Below are positions 1 through 5,155 of a stretch of 5,155 nucleotides of DNA, one piece after another. The DNA lies in the NCBI GenBank assembly GCA_003446665.1, contig DMCT01000084.1:1-5155 (forward strand). The letters are read 5' to 3'. Positions within the stretch are counted from its first letter, which is position 1, and the number at the start of each line of letters is the position of its first letter. Under the pieces are notes generated by a model. That model did not search any database and had not been told where the DNA came from. It saw only the letters and a program-made list of their open reading frames with translations. Origin of the DNA: Synergistaceae bacterium (lineage in GTDB: Bacteria; Synergistota; Synergistia; Synergistales; Thermovirgaceae). The position numbers and the translations under genes are program-made.

Positions 1-948
1 CATCTCAATCCGCAGCAGCCTTTTGATGTGGCCACGGCCGCAATGTCGGCGGTATTCAAGAGCATGGTGGAGGCCCAGAGCAACGGCGAACTGCTGGTGG
101 AAATATACCCGGCCGGACAGCTGGGCAATGAGCGGGAGACCATGGAGCAGGTGAAAGCTGGCGTTGTTCAAAGCTACATCGCGTCGGCGGGGGGAATGGC
201 CTCTTTCTACCCGCTTTACAGCGTGTTGGACGTTCCCTTCGCCATTCCGAGCTACAACGTGGCCTGGAAAGTTTTCGACGGCCCCTTCGGAGAATACCTG
301 GCATCGGACATAGAGAAGAAAACAGGGTTCAAGGTACTTGGATACGGCGAAGCCGGGGGATTCTTCCAGATCACGAACAGCAAACGTCCCATCAAGACCG
401 TTGAAGACATGAAAGGGCTCAAGATCCGGACTATGACGCTGCCATCCCATCAGAACCTGATGAAAGCCTACGGCGCCGGAGCGACGCCGGTGGCATGGGC
501 GGAAGTCTATACAGCCCTTCAGACCGGGGTCGTCGACGGTCAGCATAACCCCATCCCTATCATCCTCACGGGCAAGCTTTTCGAGGTACAGAAATACCTT
601 ACTCTTACGAACCACCTCTACAGCACCTATTGCTGGGTCATGAACAAGGACTTCTACGAAGGCCTTAACGAAGAGGAACGGTTCATCGTCGACGAGGCTG
701 CCAAGACGGCTATCGTTGCCGGGAGGGGGCTCAACCGGATCATCGAGGCGTCTGACAAGGGCCTGCCGGCGCTGAGCGAAGCCGGGATGGAGATCCACAC
801 CCCGACACCCGAGGCGCTGGAAGAGTTCAGGGAAGTAGGCCGGAAGTCAGCCATGGAATTCCTCAAAGGCGAATATGGCGAAGAGGGAGTAGAACTTGCG
901 GAGAAGTATCTCGAAGCCATAGAAAAGGCCATGGAGGAAAAGGATTAA
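1..948 (+). CDS. dctP: TRAP transporter solute-binding protein DctP family, 5'-truncated by the window
   Basis: This is the periplasmic (or lipid-anchored) binding protein that captures the solute and delivers it to the DctQM membrane complex. The reading frame is open from base 1, beginning HLNPQQPFDVATAAM, so the true start and any signal peptide lie upstream; the GTG at 28 is an internal Val codon. Family signs seen: the N-terminal domain pattern GELLVEIYPAGQLGNERE (about 88-141); GLKIRTM, whose Arg codon at 427-429 matches the conserved arginine that salt-bridges the substrate carboxylate in DctP/SiaP proteins; and VYTALQTGVVDGQHNP, with the conserved Asn codon at 547-549. The C-terminus is a long acidic helix ending in EKAMEEKD. 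About 315 residues are visible, close to a full mature protein. It is followed by dctQ and dctM in the usual P-Q-M order. The substrate cannot be read from sequence; the downstream genes suggest a ureido or carbamoylated acid, which is inference. Confidence 0.95.
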   Translation, partial: HLNPQQPFDVATAAMSAVFKSMVEAQSNGELLVEIYPAGQLGNERETMEQVKAGVVQSYIASAGGMASFYPLYSVLDVPFAIPSYNVAWKVFDGPFGEYLASDIEKKTGFKVLGYGEAGGFFQITNSKRPIKTVEDMKGLKIRTMTLPSHQNLMKAYGAGATPVAWAEVYTALQTGVVDGQHNPIPIILTGKLFEVQKYLTLTNHLYSTYCWVMNKDFYEGLNEEERFIVDEAAKTAIVAGRGLNRIIEASDKGLPALSEAGMEIHTPTPEALEEFREVGRKSAMEFLKGEYGEEGVELAEKYLEAIEKAMEEKD

Positions 949-972
949 CCGGCCAGCTTTTTTGTCTGCCGG
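949..972 (+). promoter_or_regulatory. Stem-loop between dctP and dctQ, overlapping the dctQ ribosome binding site
   Basis: Immediately after the dctP stop codon, CCGGC (949-953) pairs with GCCGG (968-972). AG (955-956) can also pair with CT (966-967) if C954 is bulged, giving seven base pairs and a nine-base loop containing six T. No T-run follows the stem, so this does not look like an intrinsic terminator. The last two stem bases (GG, 971-972) are also the first bases of the likely dctQ ribosome binding site GGTGA. Folding would therefore partly hide that site. A stem-loop here is a known way to keep binding protein in excess over the membrane subunits, by protecting the upstream mRNA or limiting downstream translation. 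That role is inferred here. Confidence 0.5.
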
Positions 973-975
973 TGA
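971..975 (+). promoter_or_regulatory. Weak ribosome binding site for dctQ (GGTGA)
   Basis: GGTGA lies six bases upstream of the ATG at 982 and is the only purine-rich match near that start. It is weaker than the sites before dctM and the carbamoyltransferase gene, and its first two bases sit in the preceding stem. It supports the ATG at 982 as the start while suggesting low or regulated initiation. Confidence 0.5.
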
Positions 976-981
976 ATAGTT

Positions 982-1605
982 ATGGGATTTCTAAAACGTT
1001 CAGGGCGTGAAAGCTCCGTGGAGGGGCTTTCACGCCTGGCTGAAAAAACGGGCAACGGACTGGAATCCGCACTTGAGGTTCCCGTTTTTATCCTTTCTAT
1101 AATCATGACTGCCACGGTCCTTTTGGGCGTGGTGTTCCGTTATGTCTTTAGGTCTCCCCTTGGATGGACGGAGGAGTTTTCCAGGTACGTCATGATATGG
1201 ATGGCGCTCCTTTCGGTGGCTCTTTGCATCTGGCGTCACGAGCACGTAGGGGTGACCATGTTCATTAAAAAACTGCCCCGTCTGGCAGCGAAGACGATAA
1301 TCTTTCTTTCAAACTTTCTCGTCCTGTACTTTCTCTACGTCCTTACCGTGTTCGGGTTCCGGATGGCCGAGGGTGGGAAGGCGCAGGTTTCTACGGCCTT
1401 GCACACGACGATGTACTGGTGGCTTTTGGCCGTTCCCGTGAGTGCCTTGTTTTGCTTGATAATGCTGGTCTGCAAGATGACCCTGGATATACGCAGGCAA
1501 GACCTGGACGAGATCCTCATGTCGGAGGATATAGTAGCCGCAGTAAAAAGAGAGGAAGGGCTCGAGTTTGACGACGGGTCGGTGAGGGGGGAAGCCGGGC
1601 AATGA
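982..1605 (+). CDS. dctQ: TRAP transporter small permease subunit DctQ
   Basis: This is the small four-helix membrane subunit that pairs with DctM to form the Na+-driven TRAP transporter in the inner membrane. The 207-residue protein has a polar N-terminal tail of about 30 residues and then four hydrophobic segments, at about 33-57, 68-85, 104-127 and 143-166. The family signature is visible as GWTEEFSRYVMIWMALL (about 61-77), followed by WRHEHVGV (84-91). After the last helix comes a charged tail (about 170-207) rich in Asp and Glu. The length is slightly above the usual 160-190 residues because of the two tails. The start at 982 is supported by GGTGA six bases upstream; GTG at 1018 is in frame but has no ribosome binding site. 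The stop overlaps the dctM start (ATGA), so translation is probably coupled. A long hairpin (1003-1037) lies inside the first 19 codons. Confidence 0.95.
   Translation: MGFLKRSGRESSVEGLSRLAEKTGNGLESALEVPVFILSIIMTATVLLGVVFRYVFRSPLGWTEEFSRYVMIWMALLSVALCIWRHEHVGVTMFIKKLPRLAAKTIIFLSNFLVLYFLYVLTVFGFRMAEGGKAQVSTALHTTMYWWLLAVPVSALFCLIMLVCKMTLDIRRQDLDEILMSEDIVAAVKREEGLEFDDGSVRGEAGQ
1003..1037 (+). repeat. Strong hairpin within the first codons of dctQ
   Basis: GGCGTGAAAGC (1004-1014) is perfectly complementary to GCTTTCACGCC (1026-1036). The stem continues inward by a T-G wobble (1015/1025) and two more G-C pairs (1016-1017 with 1023-1024), leaving a five-base loop GTGGA (1018-1022). G1003 and T1037 can add an outer wobble. 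This gives about 14 nearly uninterrupted pairs, starting 21 bases after the A of the start codon. It encodes the non-membrane N-terminal tail (about residues 8-19), where protein constraint should be low. No T-run follows on either strand, so it is not a classical terminator. A role in limiting or timing DctQM translation, or in mRNA processing, is inference. Confidence 0.7.
1585..1591 (+). promoter_or_regulatory. Ribosome binding site for dctM inside the end of dctQ
   Basis: A purine block AGGGGGG ends ten bases before the ATG at 1602. It lies within the last codons of dctQ and, with the four-base ATGA overlap, supports both the chosen start and coupled translation of the two membrane subunits. 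Confidence 0.6.
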
Positions 1606-2891
1606 CGGCCTTCATCGCGTTGACCTTTTTAGTGCTTGTTCTGATAGGCATGCCAGTGGGTTTTGTCCTGGGCGTCACGGGCCTTTTCTCCATGCTGAAG
1701 ATGGGTCTGGGTTCCGTTTTGCAGCTGGTGCCCCAGCGCTATTTTGCAGGCGTGGACATGTTTACCTTGATGGCCATGCCTTTTTTCATACTGGCCGGGG
1801 AGATAATGAACAAGACCGGGATCACCACCCGGCTGGTTAAATTCAGCAACGTGCTTGTGGGTCACCTCCAGGGAGGGCTGGCTCATGCCAACATACTCGC
1901 GTCGGTCTTTTTCGCTGGCATAACGGGTGCGGCCGTGAGCGATACGGCGGCCATAGGTTCGATGCTGATTCCCGCCATGGTCGAGGAGGGCTATGACAAG
2001 GACTTCTCGGCGGCCGTTACGGCGTCGTCTTCCATCATCGGGCCGACCATCCCGCCATCTAACATCATGGTGATCTACGGCGCCTTCATGCAGGTTTCGA
2101 TCGCAGGCCTTTTCCTGGCCGGTGTCCTGCCCGGGCTTCTCATCGCGGCGGTTCTCATGGTTATGACGGCCCGGATTTCGAAAAAGCGCGGATACCCCGT
2201 TGGAGAAAGACGGGCGACCCTGAAGGAAATTCTTGTGGCATTCAAGGAATCCTTCGTAGCTCTGCTGATGCCAGTGATAATCCTGGGAGGAATCCTCTCG
2301 GGCGTATTTACCCCCACGGAGGCGGCTGCGGTTGCCGTTGCCTATTCCATGTTCATAGGCTTTTTTGTCTTCCGGAGCCTCTCCGTGAAAGACCTGTGGC
2401 CCATTTTTCTCAAGATGGCGCGGACTACCGGTGTGGTGTTTCTGGTCATAGCTGCGGCGTCGATTTTGGGATGGGTGCTGACCATGGAGCAGATCCCGGA
2501 GAAAGTCGCCACACTGATGCTTTCCATCAGCACCAACAAGTGGATCATAATGGGCATGATCCTGGTACTGCTGCTTTTCGTGGGTATGTTCATGGACATA
2601 GCGGCGGCGCTTATCATTCTGGGTCCCATCCTTCATCCCCTGGCGGTGGATATCGGTTTCGACCCGCTTCACTTCGGGATCATTATGGTGCTCGCCTTGA
2701 ACATCGCCCTGATGACGCCGCCCGTGGGAGCGTGCCTATTCGTGGCCTGCGGGATAAGCCGCCTCACGATCGAACAGTTGAGCAGGGAGATTTTCCCTTT
2801 CATCATCATGGTCGTAATCGCGCTTTTGATAGTCACCTTCATTCCCGGCATATCGCTGTTTTTGCCCAGATTAATGGGCATGGCCCCCTGA
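1602..2891 (+). CDS. dctM: TRAP transporter large permease subunit DctM
   Basis: This is the transport-channel subunit of the TRAP system, a polytopic inner-membrane protein that moves the bound solute inward using the Na+ gradient. The 429 residues match the usual full length (about 425-430), and hydrophobic segments run from residue 3 to about 420. Family motifs seen in order are: PFFILAGEIMNKTGIT (60-75); AGITGAAVSDTAAIGSM (105-121), the first of two inverted half-repeats with residues expected near the Na+ and substrate sites; IPAMVEEGYDKDFSAAVT (123-140); IIGPTIPPSNIM (145-156); GVFTPTEAAAVAVAYS (234-249); GMFMDIAAALIILGPIL (328-344); and ALNIALMTPPVGACLF (365-380) near the C-terminus. 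It follows dctQ with a four-base overlap. Nothing appears truncated or frameshifted. Substrate specificity is set mainly by DctP, so it cannot be named from this gene. Confidence 0.97.
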   Translation: MTAFIALTFLVLVLIGMPVGFVLGVTGLFSMLKMGLGSVLQLVPQRYFAGVDMFTLMAMPFFILAGEIMNKTGITTRLVKFSNVLVGHLQGGLAHANILASVFFAGITGAAVSDTAAIGSMLIPAMVEEGYDKDFSAAVTASSSIIGPTIPPSNIMVIYGAFMQVSIAGLFLAGVLPGLLIAAVLMVMTARISKKRGYPVGERRATLKEILVAFKESFVALLMPVIILGGILSGVFTPTEAAAVAVAYSMFIGFFVFRSLSVKDLWPIFLKMARTTGVVFLVIAAASILGWVLTMEQIPEKVATLMLSISTNKWIIMGMILVLLLFVGMFMDIAAALIILGPILHPLAVDIGFDPLHFGIIMVLALNIALMTPPVGACLFVACGISRLTIEQLSREIFPFIIMVVIALLIVTFIPGISLFLPRLMGMAP

Positions 2892-2939
2892 GGGCCCGAA
2901 AGTAAAAACATAAAAGTGAAAGTCGTGAAAAGCAATGGA

Positions 2940-2945
2940 AAGGAG
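2940..2945 (+). promoter_or_regulatory. Ribosome binding site AAGGAG that decides the GTG start of ygeY
   Basis: AAGGAG ends 11 bases before the GTG at 2957. The ATG at 2935 lies upstream of this site and out of frame. The next in-frame ATG (2975) is 29 bases downstream, too far. No ATG, GTG or TTG occurs in frame between the stop codon at 2903-2905 and 2957. The GTG is therefore preferred. The spacing is a little long. The rest of the 2892-2956 gap is A-rich, and I see no convincing promoter in it. Confidence 0.65.
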
Positions 2946-2956
2946 CCTGGTCTGCG

Positions 2957-4156
2957 GTGGATTTTGAAAAGGTAATGAAGCAAGCCGAGTCTTACCGTGG
3001 GGACATTTCGAAGTTTCTGCGGGACATGATCGCCATCCCCAGTGAAAGCTGCAATGAGGAAGCCGTCATACTCCGGATCAAGGAAGAGATGGAGAAGGTG
3101 GGATTTGACAGGATCGAGATAGACCCCATGGGCAACATCCTGGGATACATAGGCAGCGGTTCCCGTCTTGTCGCCATGGACGCTCATATAGATACCGTGG
3201 GGATAGGCGACAGGAGCCTTTGGGAATACGATCCCTACGAAGGGTACGAGGATGACGAAATCATCGTCGGCCGCGGGGCCAGCGACCAGGAGGGCGGCAT
3301 GGCCTCCATGGTCTACGGCGCCCGGATTATCAAGGACCTTGGCCTGGAAGACGATTACACCCTGCTGGTGACAGGGACCGTCCAGGAGGAAGATTGCGAT
3401 GGCCTCTGCTGGCAGTACATCATCAACGAAGACGGCATCCGGCCCGAGTTCGTGGTCATCACCGAGCCGACGTCGCTCAACATCTACCGGGGACAGCGTG
3501 GGAGAATGGAGATCAAGGTAGCCACCAAGGGCTTGAGCTGCCACGGCTCAGTACCCGAACGCGGCGACAACGCCATTTACAAGATGGCGCCGCTGCTTCA
3601 GGAAGTAAGGGCTCTTCATGAAAACCTCCACGACGATCCCTTCCTGGGTAAGGGAAGCCTGACGGTTTCGGAGATCTTTTTCAGTTCGCCCTCCAGGTGC
3701 GCCGTGGCGGACGGGTGCTCCATCTCTATAGACCGCAGGCTTACCCACGGTGAAACCTGGGAGATGGCCCTGCAGGAGATCAGGAACCTTCCGGCGGCGA
3801 AAGAAAAGAACGCCGAGGTCTCCATGTACACCTACGAGCGCCCCTCTTATACAGGGCTAGTCTATCCGACGAAATGCTATTTCCCGACCTGGGTGCTGGA
3901 AGAGGATCACCCCGCATGTCAGGCGACGGTAAAAGCCTACAGGGATCTTTTCGGGAAAGAGCCATTGGTCGACAAGTGGGGCTTTTCGACCAATGGGGTC
4001 TCGATCATGGGCAGGTACGGAATCCCCTGCATCGGTTTCGGTCCCGGTCACGAGGACCAGGCCCACGCGCCCAACGAGAGGACCTGGAAGGACGAGCTTG
4101 TGAAAGCGGCGGCGCTTTATGCGGTGATCCCGTCCGTTTACGTCCAGAATTACTGA
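2957..4156 (+). CDS. ygeY: M20-family metallohydrolase, YgeY type
   Basis: This is a cytoplasmic metal-dependent hydrolase of the M20 (ArgE/DapE/carboxypeptidase G2-like) family, which cleaves amide or related bonds in N-acyl or N-carbamoyl amino acids and small peptides. All expected active-site residues are visible: H77 and D79 in [11 protein letters not shown], the bridging D110 in [10 protein letters not shown], the catalytic and metal-binding pair E144-E145 in [13 protein letters not shown]170 in VITEPT, and H370 in [14 protein letters not shown]. The inserted lid domain (about 177-290) carries [12 protein letters not shown]. The motifs [26 protein letters not shown] and [11 protein letters not shown] match E. 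coli YgeY as I recall it, and the 399-residue length matches too, so this is more specific than a generic M20 call. YgeY has been annotated as a putative selenium-metabolism hydrolase through linkage to selenium-dependent molybdenum hydroxylases. Its exact substrate is not something I can state. The gene begins with GTG. The next gene encodes its usual partner, a YgeW-like carbamoyltransferase. Confidence 0.93.
   Translation: MDFEKVMKQAESYRGDISKFLRDMIAIPSESCNEEAVILRIKEEMEKVGFDRIEIDPMGNILGYIGSGSRLVAMDAHIDTVGIGDRSLWEYDPYEGYEDDEIIVGRGASDQEGGMASMVYGARIIKDLGLEDDYTLLVTGTVQEEDCDGLCWQYIINEDGIRPEFVVITEPTSLNIYRGQRGRMEIKVATKGLSCHGSVPERGDNAIYKMAPLLQEVRALHENLHDDPFLGKGSLTVSEIFFSSPSRCAVADGCSISIDRRLTHGETWEMALQEIRNLPAAKEKNAEVSMYTYERPSYTGLVYPTKCYFPTWVLEEDHPACQATVKAYRDLFGKEPLVDKWGFSTNGVSIMGRYGIPCIGFGPGHEDQAHAPNERTWKDELVKAAALYAVIPSVYVQNY
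3962..3996 (+). repeat. Long inverted repeat (hairpin) inside ygeY
   Basis: CCATTGGTCGA (3962-3972) is a perfect 11-base complement of TCGACCAATGG (3986-3996). After one C-T mismatch (3973/3985), AAG (3974-3976) pairs with CTT (3982-3984) around a five-base loop TGGGG. The total is 14 pairs with one mismatch. It encodes [12 protein letters not shown] (residues 336-347), a conserved part of YgeY proteins, so much of the sequence is protein-constrained. The codon choices TTG, GTC and AAT still have to agree for the arms to match. No T-run follows. Function unknown; coincidence is possible. Confidence 0.6.
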
Positions 4157-4175
4157 TTCCGACCAAAGCCGGAAT
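4156..4175 (+). repeat. Small stem-loop between ygeY and the carbamoyltransferase gene
   Basis: ATTCCG (4156-4161) pairs with CGGAAT (4170-4175) around an eight-base loop, starting at the last base of the ygeY stop codon. The stem is short and no T-run follows, so termination is unlikely. It ends six bases before the next ribosome binding site and leaves that site exposed. Confidence 0.3.
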
Positions 4176-4180
4176 AAATG

Positions 4181-4188
4181 AGGAGGAG
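4181..4188 (+). promoter_or_regulatory. Strong ribosome binding site for the carbamoyltransferase gene
   Basis: AGGAGGAG is a near-perfect anti-16S match with an eight-base spacer before the ATG at 4197. It fixes that start. An ATG at 4178 lies in another frame and precedes the site. This is the strongest ribosome binding site in the window, suggesting high translation of this enzyme. Confidence 0.85.
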
Positions 4189-4196
4189 AAACAAGA

Positions 4197-5155
4197 ATGC
4201 AGACGATTTTCAGGGGAAAACATTTTATTACGCTCCAGGACTGGTCCAGGGAGGAGATAGACACCCTTCTCGAGTGTTCTTACGACCTCAAGCTGGCCTT
4301 CGCGATGGACAGGCCCACGAATTACCTTCCAAACAAGACCGTTTTCCTGATGTTCTTCGAACAGTCCACCAGGACGCGGAACTCCATGGAGGCCGGTATA
4401 ACGCAGCTGGGAGGGCATGGCCACTTTCTTGATACCAGCAACATGCAGATAGCCCACGGCGAGGTTGCCAGGGACACGGCAGTGATCCTTTCCAGGATGG
4501 GTCACGCCATCGCCTGCAGGAACTGCTTCTGGAAAGTGGGGAACGCCTACCTCAACGAAATGGCCAGGCATTCCACGGCGCCGGTCATCAGCATGCAGGA
4601 TGACCTTTATCATCCGCTGCAGGCCATTGCCGATCTCATGACCATCCAGGAAAAGAGGGGCAAGGACCTTCGCAACCTGAAGGTCTCTGTCATCTGGGCC
4701 TACGCTACGACTCACAAAAAGCCCATTTCCGTTCCGGTGAGCCAGGTGCTGCTCTTTCCGAGGTACGGCATCGACGTAACCCTCGCCTATCCCGAAGGGT
4801 ATCAGCTCCCGGACTGGGTGATCGAAAAGGCCAGATCCTATGCCGAGGCCAACGGCGGGTCGCTTGTGATAACCCATGACCAGGAGGAAGCCTACAAGGA
4901 CGCTGACGTGGTCTTCCCGAAAAACTGGGGGAACTGGGTGACCAACGAGGATACAAAGGTCGTGGATTCACTTCTGGAGGCGAACAGACACTGGAAGTGC
5001 ACCGAAAAGATGATGAGCCTTACGGCAAAAGACTCTCTATACATGCACGCGCTTCCGGCGGACAGGGTTAACGAGGTGGAAGATTCCGTCATCGACGGGC
5101 CGCATTCGGTAATCTATGATGAGGCGGAAAACAGGCTCCACACTGCGAAGGCCGT
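4197..5155 (+). CDS. ygeW: Knotted carbamoyltransferase, YgeW/UTCase-like, 3'-truncated by the window
   Basis: This is a cytoplasmic transcarbamoylase of the aspartate/ornithine carbamoyltransferase superfamily, which transfers a carbamoyl group between carbamoyl phosphate and an amine. The 319 complete codons visible show both domains. The carbamoyl-phosphate domain has FFEQSTRTRNSMEAG (53-67, with S57-R61), QIAHGEVARDTA (84-95) and HPLQAIADL (139-147). The second domain has WAYATTHKKPISVP (167-180), YGIDVTLAYPEGY (190-202), EEAYKDADVVFPKNW (230-244), HWKCTEKMMSLT (265-276) and MHALPADRV (283-291). The proline-rich KKPISVP segment matches the loop that forms the knot in AOTCase, SOTCase and YgeW. 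The SMG ornithine loop of true OTCase is absent. Pairing with ygeY also favours YgeW over anabolic OTCase. Oddities: HALP replaces HCLP, and two insertions of E. coli YgeW are missing, so the full protein is probably about 335-345 residues. An acetyl- or succinyl-ornithine enzyme is the main alternative; the amine substrate is unknown. Confidence 0.85.
   Translation, partial: MQTIFRGKHFITLQDWSREEIDTLLECSYDLKLAFAMDRPTNYLPNKTVFLMFFEQSTRTRNSMEAGITQLGGHGHFLDTSNMQIAHGEVARDTAVILSRMGHAIACRNCFWKVGNAYLNEMARHSTAPVISMQDDLYHPLQAIADLMTIQEKRGKDLRNLKVSVIWAYATTHKKPISVPVSQVLLFPRYGIDVTLAYPEGYQLPDWVIEKARSYAEANGGSLVITHDQEEAYKDADVVFPKNWGNWVTNEDTKVVDSLLEANRHWKCTEKMMSLTAKDSLYMHALPADRVNEVEDSVIDGPHSVIYDEAENRLHTAKA

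Noticed and set aside
28..30. GTG at 28 as the dctP start codon
   Set aside because: The frame is open upstream to base 1, and the protein would lack its signal peptide and first strand. It is an internal codon of a truncated gene.
2340..2366. Terminator-like element in dctM: GCCTAT and ATAGGC around a nine-base loop, followed by six T
   Set aside because: The stem has only six pairs, half of them A-T, and the T-run is explained by Phe codons in a membrane helix. Premature termination here would break the transporter.
1629..2672. Long open frame on the minus strand (about 347 residues) antisense to dctM
   Set aside because: It is a by-product of GC-rich codon use in dctM. The translation is low-complexity, rich in His, Arg, Gln and Gly, with no family resemblance, while dctM is an unmistakable full-length gene.
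2882..2896. Five-pair GC stem spanning the dctM stop codon as a terminator
   Set aside because: It is too short and is followed by A-rich, not T-rich, sequence.
2396..2905. Plus-strand open frame of 169 codons overlapping the end of dctM
   Set aside because: It is out of frame with dctM and of biased composition (rich in His and Gly), with no recognisable domain.
2669..3544. Minus-strand open frame of about 291 residues across the dctM-ygeY junction
   Set aside because: It spans two recognised + strand genes and their gap, shows no domain, and mirrors the conserved coding of ygeY.
4103..4118. Six-pair hairpin AAAGCG/CGCTTT near the end of ygeY
   Set aside because: It is short, lies within an Ala-rich coding stretch, and is expected by chance at this GC content.
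4178..4432. ATG at 4178 as an alternative start of a small gene
   Set aside because: It precedes the strong AGGAGGAG site and is out of frame with the recognised carbamoyltransferase. The product has no recognisable features.
4005..4877. Minus-strand open frame of about 290 residues across the ygeY-ygeW junction
   Set aside because: It is a shadow of ygeY and the carbamoyltransferase gene, which have intact motifs and proper ribosome binding sites.

Overview
The window holds five genes, all on the + strand and closely spaced, that read as one catabolic operon. They are the 3' part of a TRAP transporter solute-binding protein (dctP), its small and large membrane subunits (dctQ, dctM), an M20 metallohydrolase that I recognise as the YgeY subfamily, and the 5' part of a carbamoyltransferase that best fits the knotted YgeW/UTCase group. 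Both ends of the window cut a gene. No RNA gene, mobile element, CRISPR array or terminator is visible.

Layout: dctP runs from base 1 to 948. A 33-base gap follows that contains a stem-loop. dctQ (982-1605) overlaps dctM (1602-2891) by four bases. A 65-base A-rich gap leads to ygeY (2957-4156, GTG start). A 40-base gap with a strong ribosome binding site leads to the carbamoyltransferase (4197 to beyond 5155).

How the genes may work together (inference): the Na+-dependent TRAP system imports a carboxylate-bearing solute. The YgeY hydrolase cleaves an amide or ureide bond in it or in a derivative. The carbamoyltransferase then exchanges a carbamoyl group, and if it runs in the phosphorolytic direction it would yield carbamoyl phosphate, which a carbamate kinase could turn into ATP. 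In E. coli, ygeW and ygeY sit together with ygeX (diaminopropionate ammonia-lyase), a dihydropyrimidinase-like gene, a carbamate kinase and molybdenum hydroxylases. That region has been linked to selenium-dependent and anaerobic purine catabolism. The notable feature here is the direct attachment of a TRAP transporter to this pair, which suggests an uptake route for the pathway's substrate.

Organism: probably an anaerobic, amino-acid-fermenting bacterium. The moderately GC-rich DNA, frequent AGG and ATA codons, TRAP transporter and YgeY/YgeW pair would suit a member of the Synergistota or a clostridial lineage. This is a guess from style and gene content, not a proven assignment.

Beyond the genes, two long hairpins lie inside coding sequence: 1003-1037 at the start of dctQ and 3962-3996 late in ygeY. 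Together with the intergenic stem-loop at 949-972, the first of these places RNA structure on both sides of the dctQ start codon. The carbamoyltransferase has Ala where the ornithine carbamoyltransferase family has Cys in the HCLP motif.
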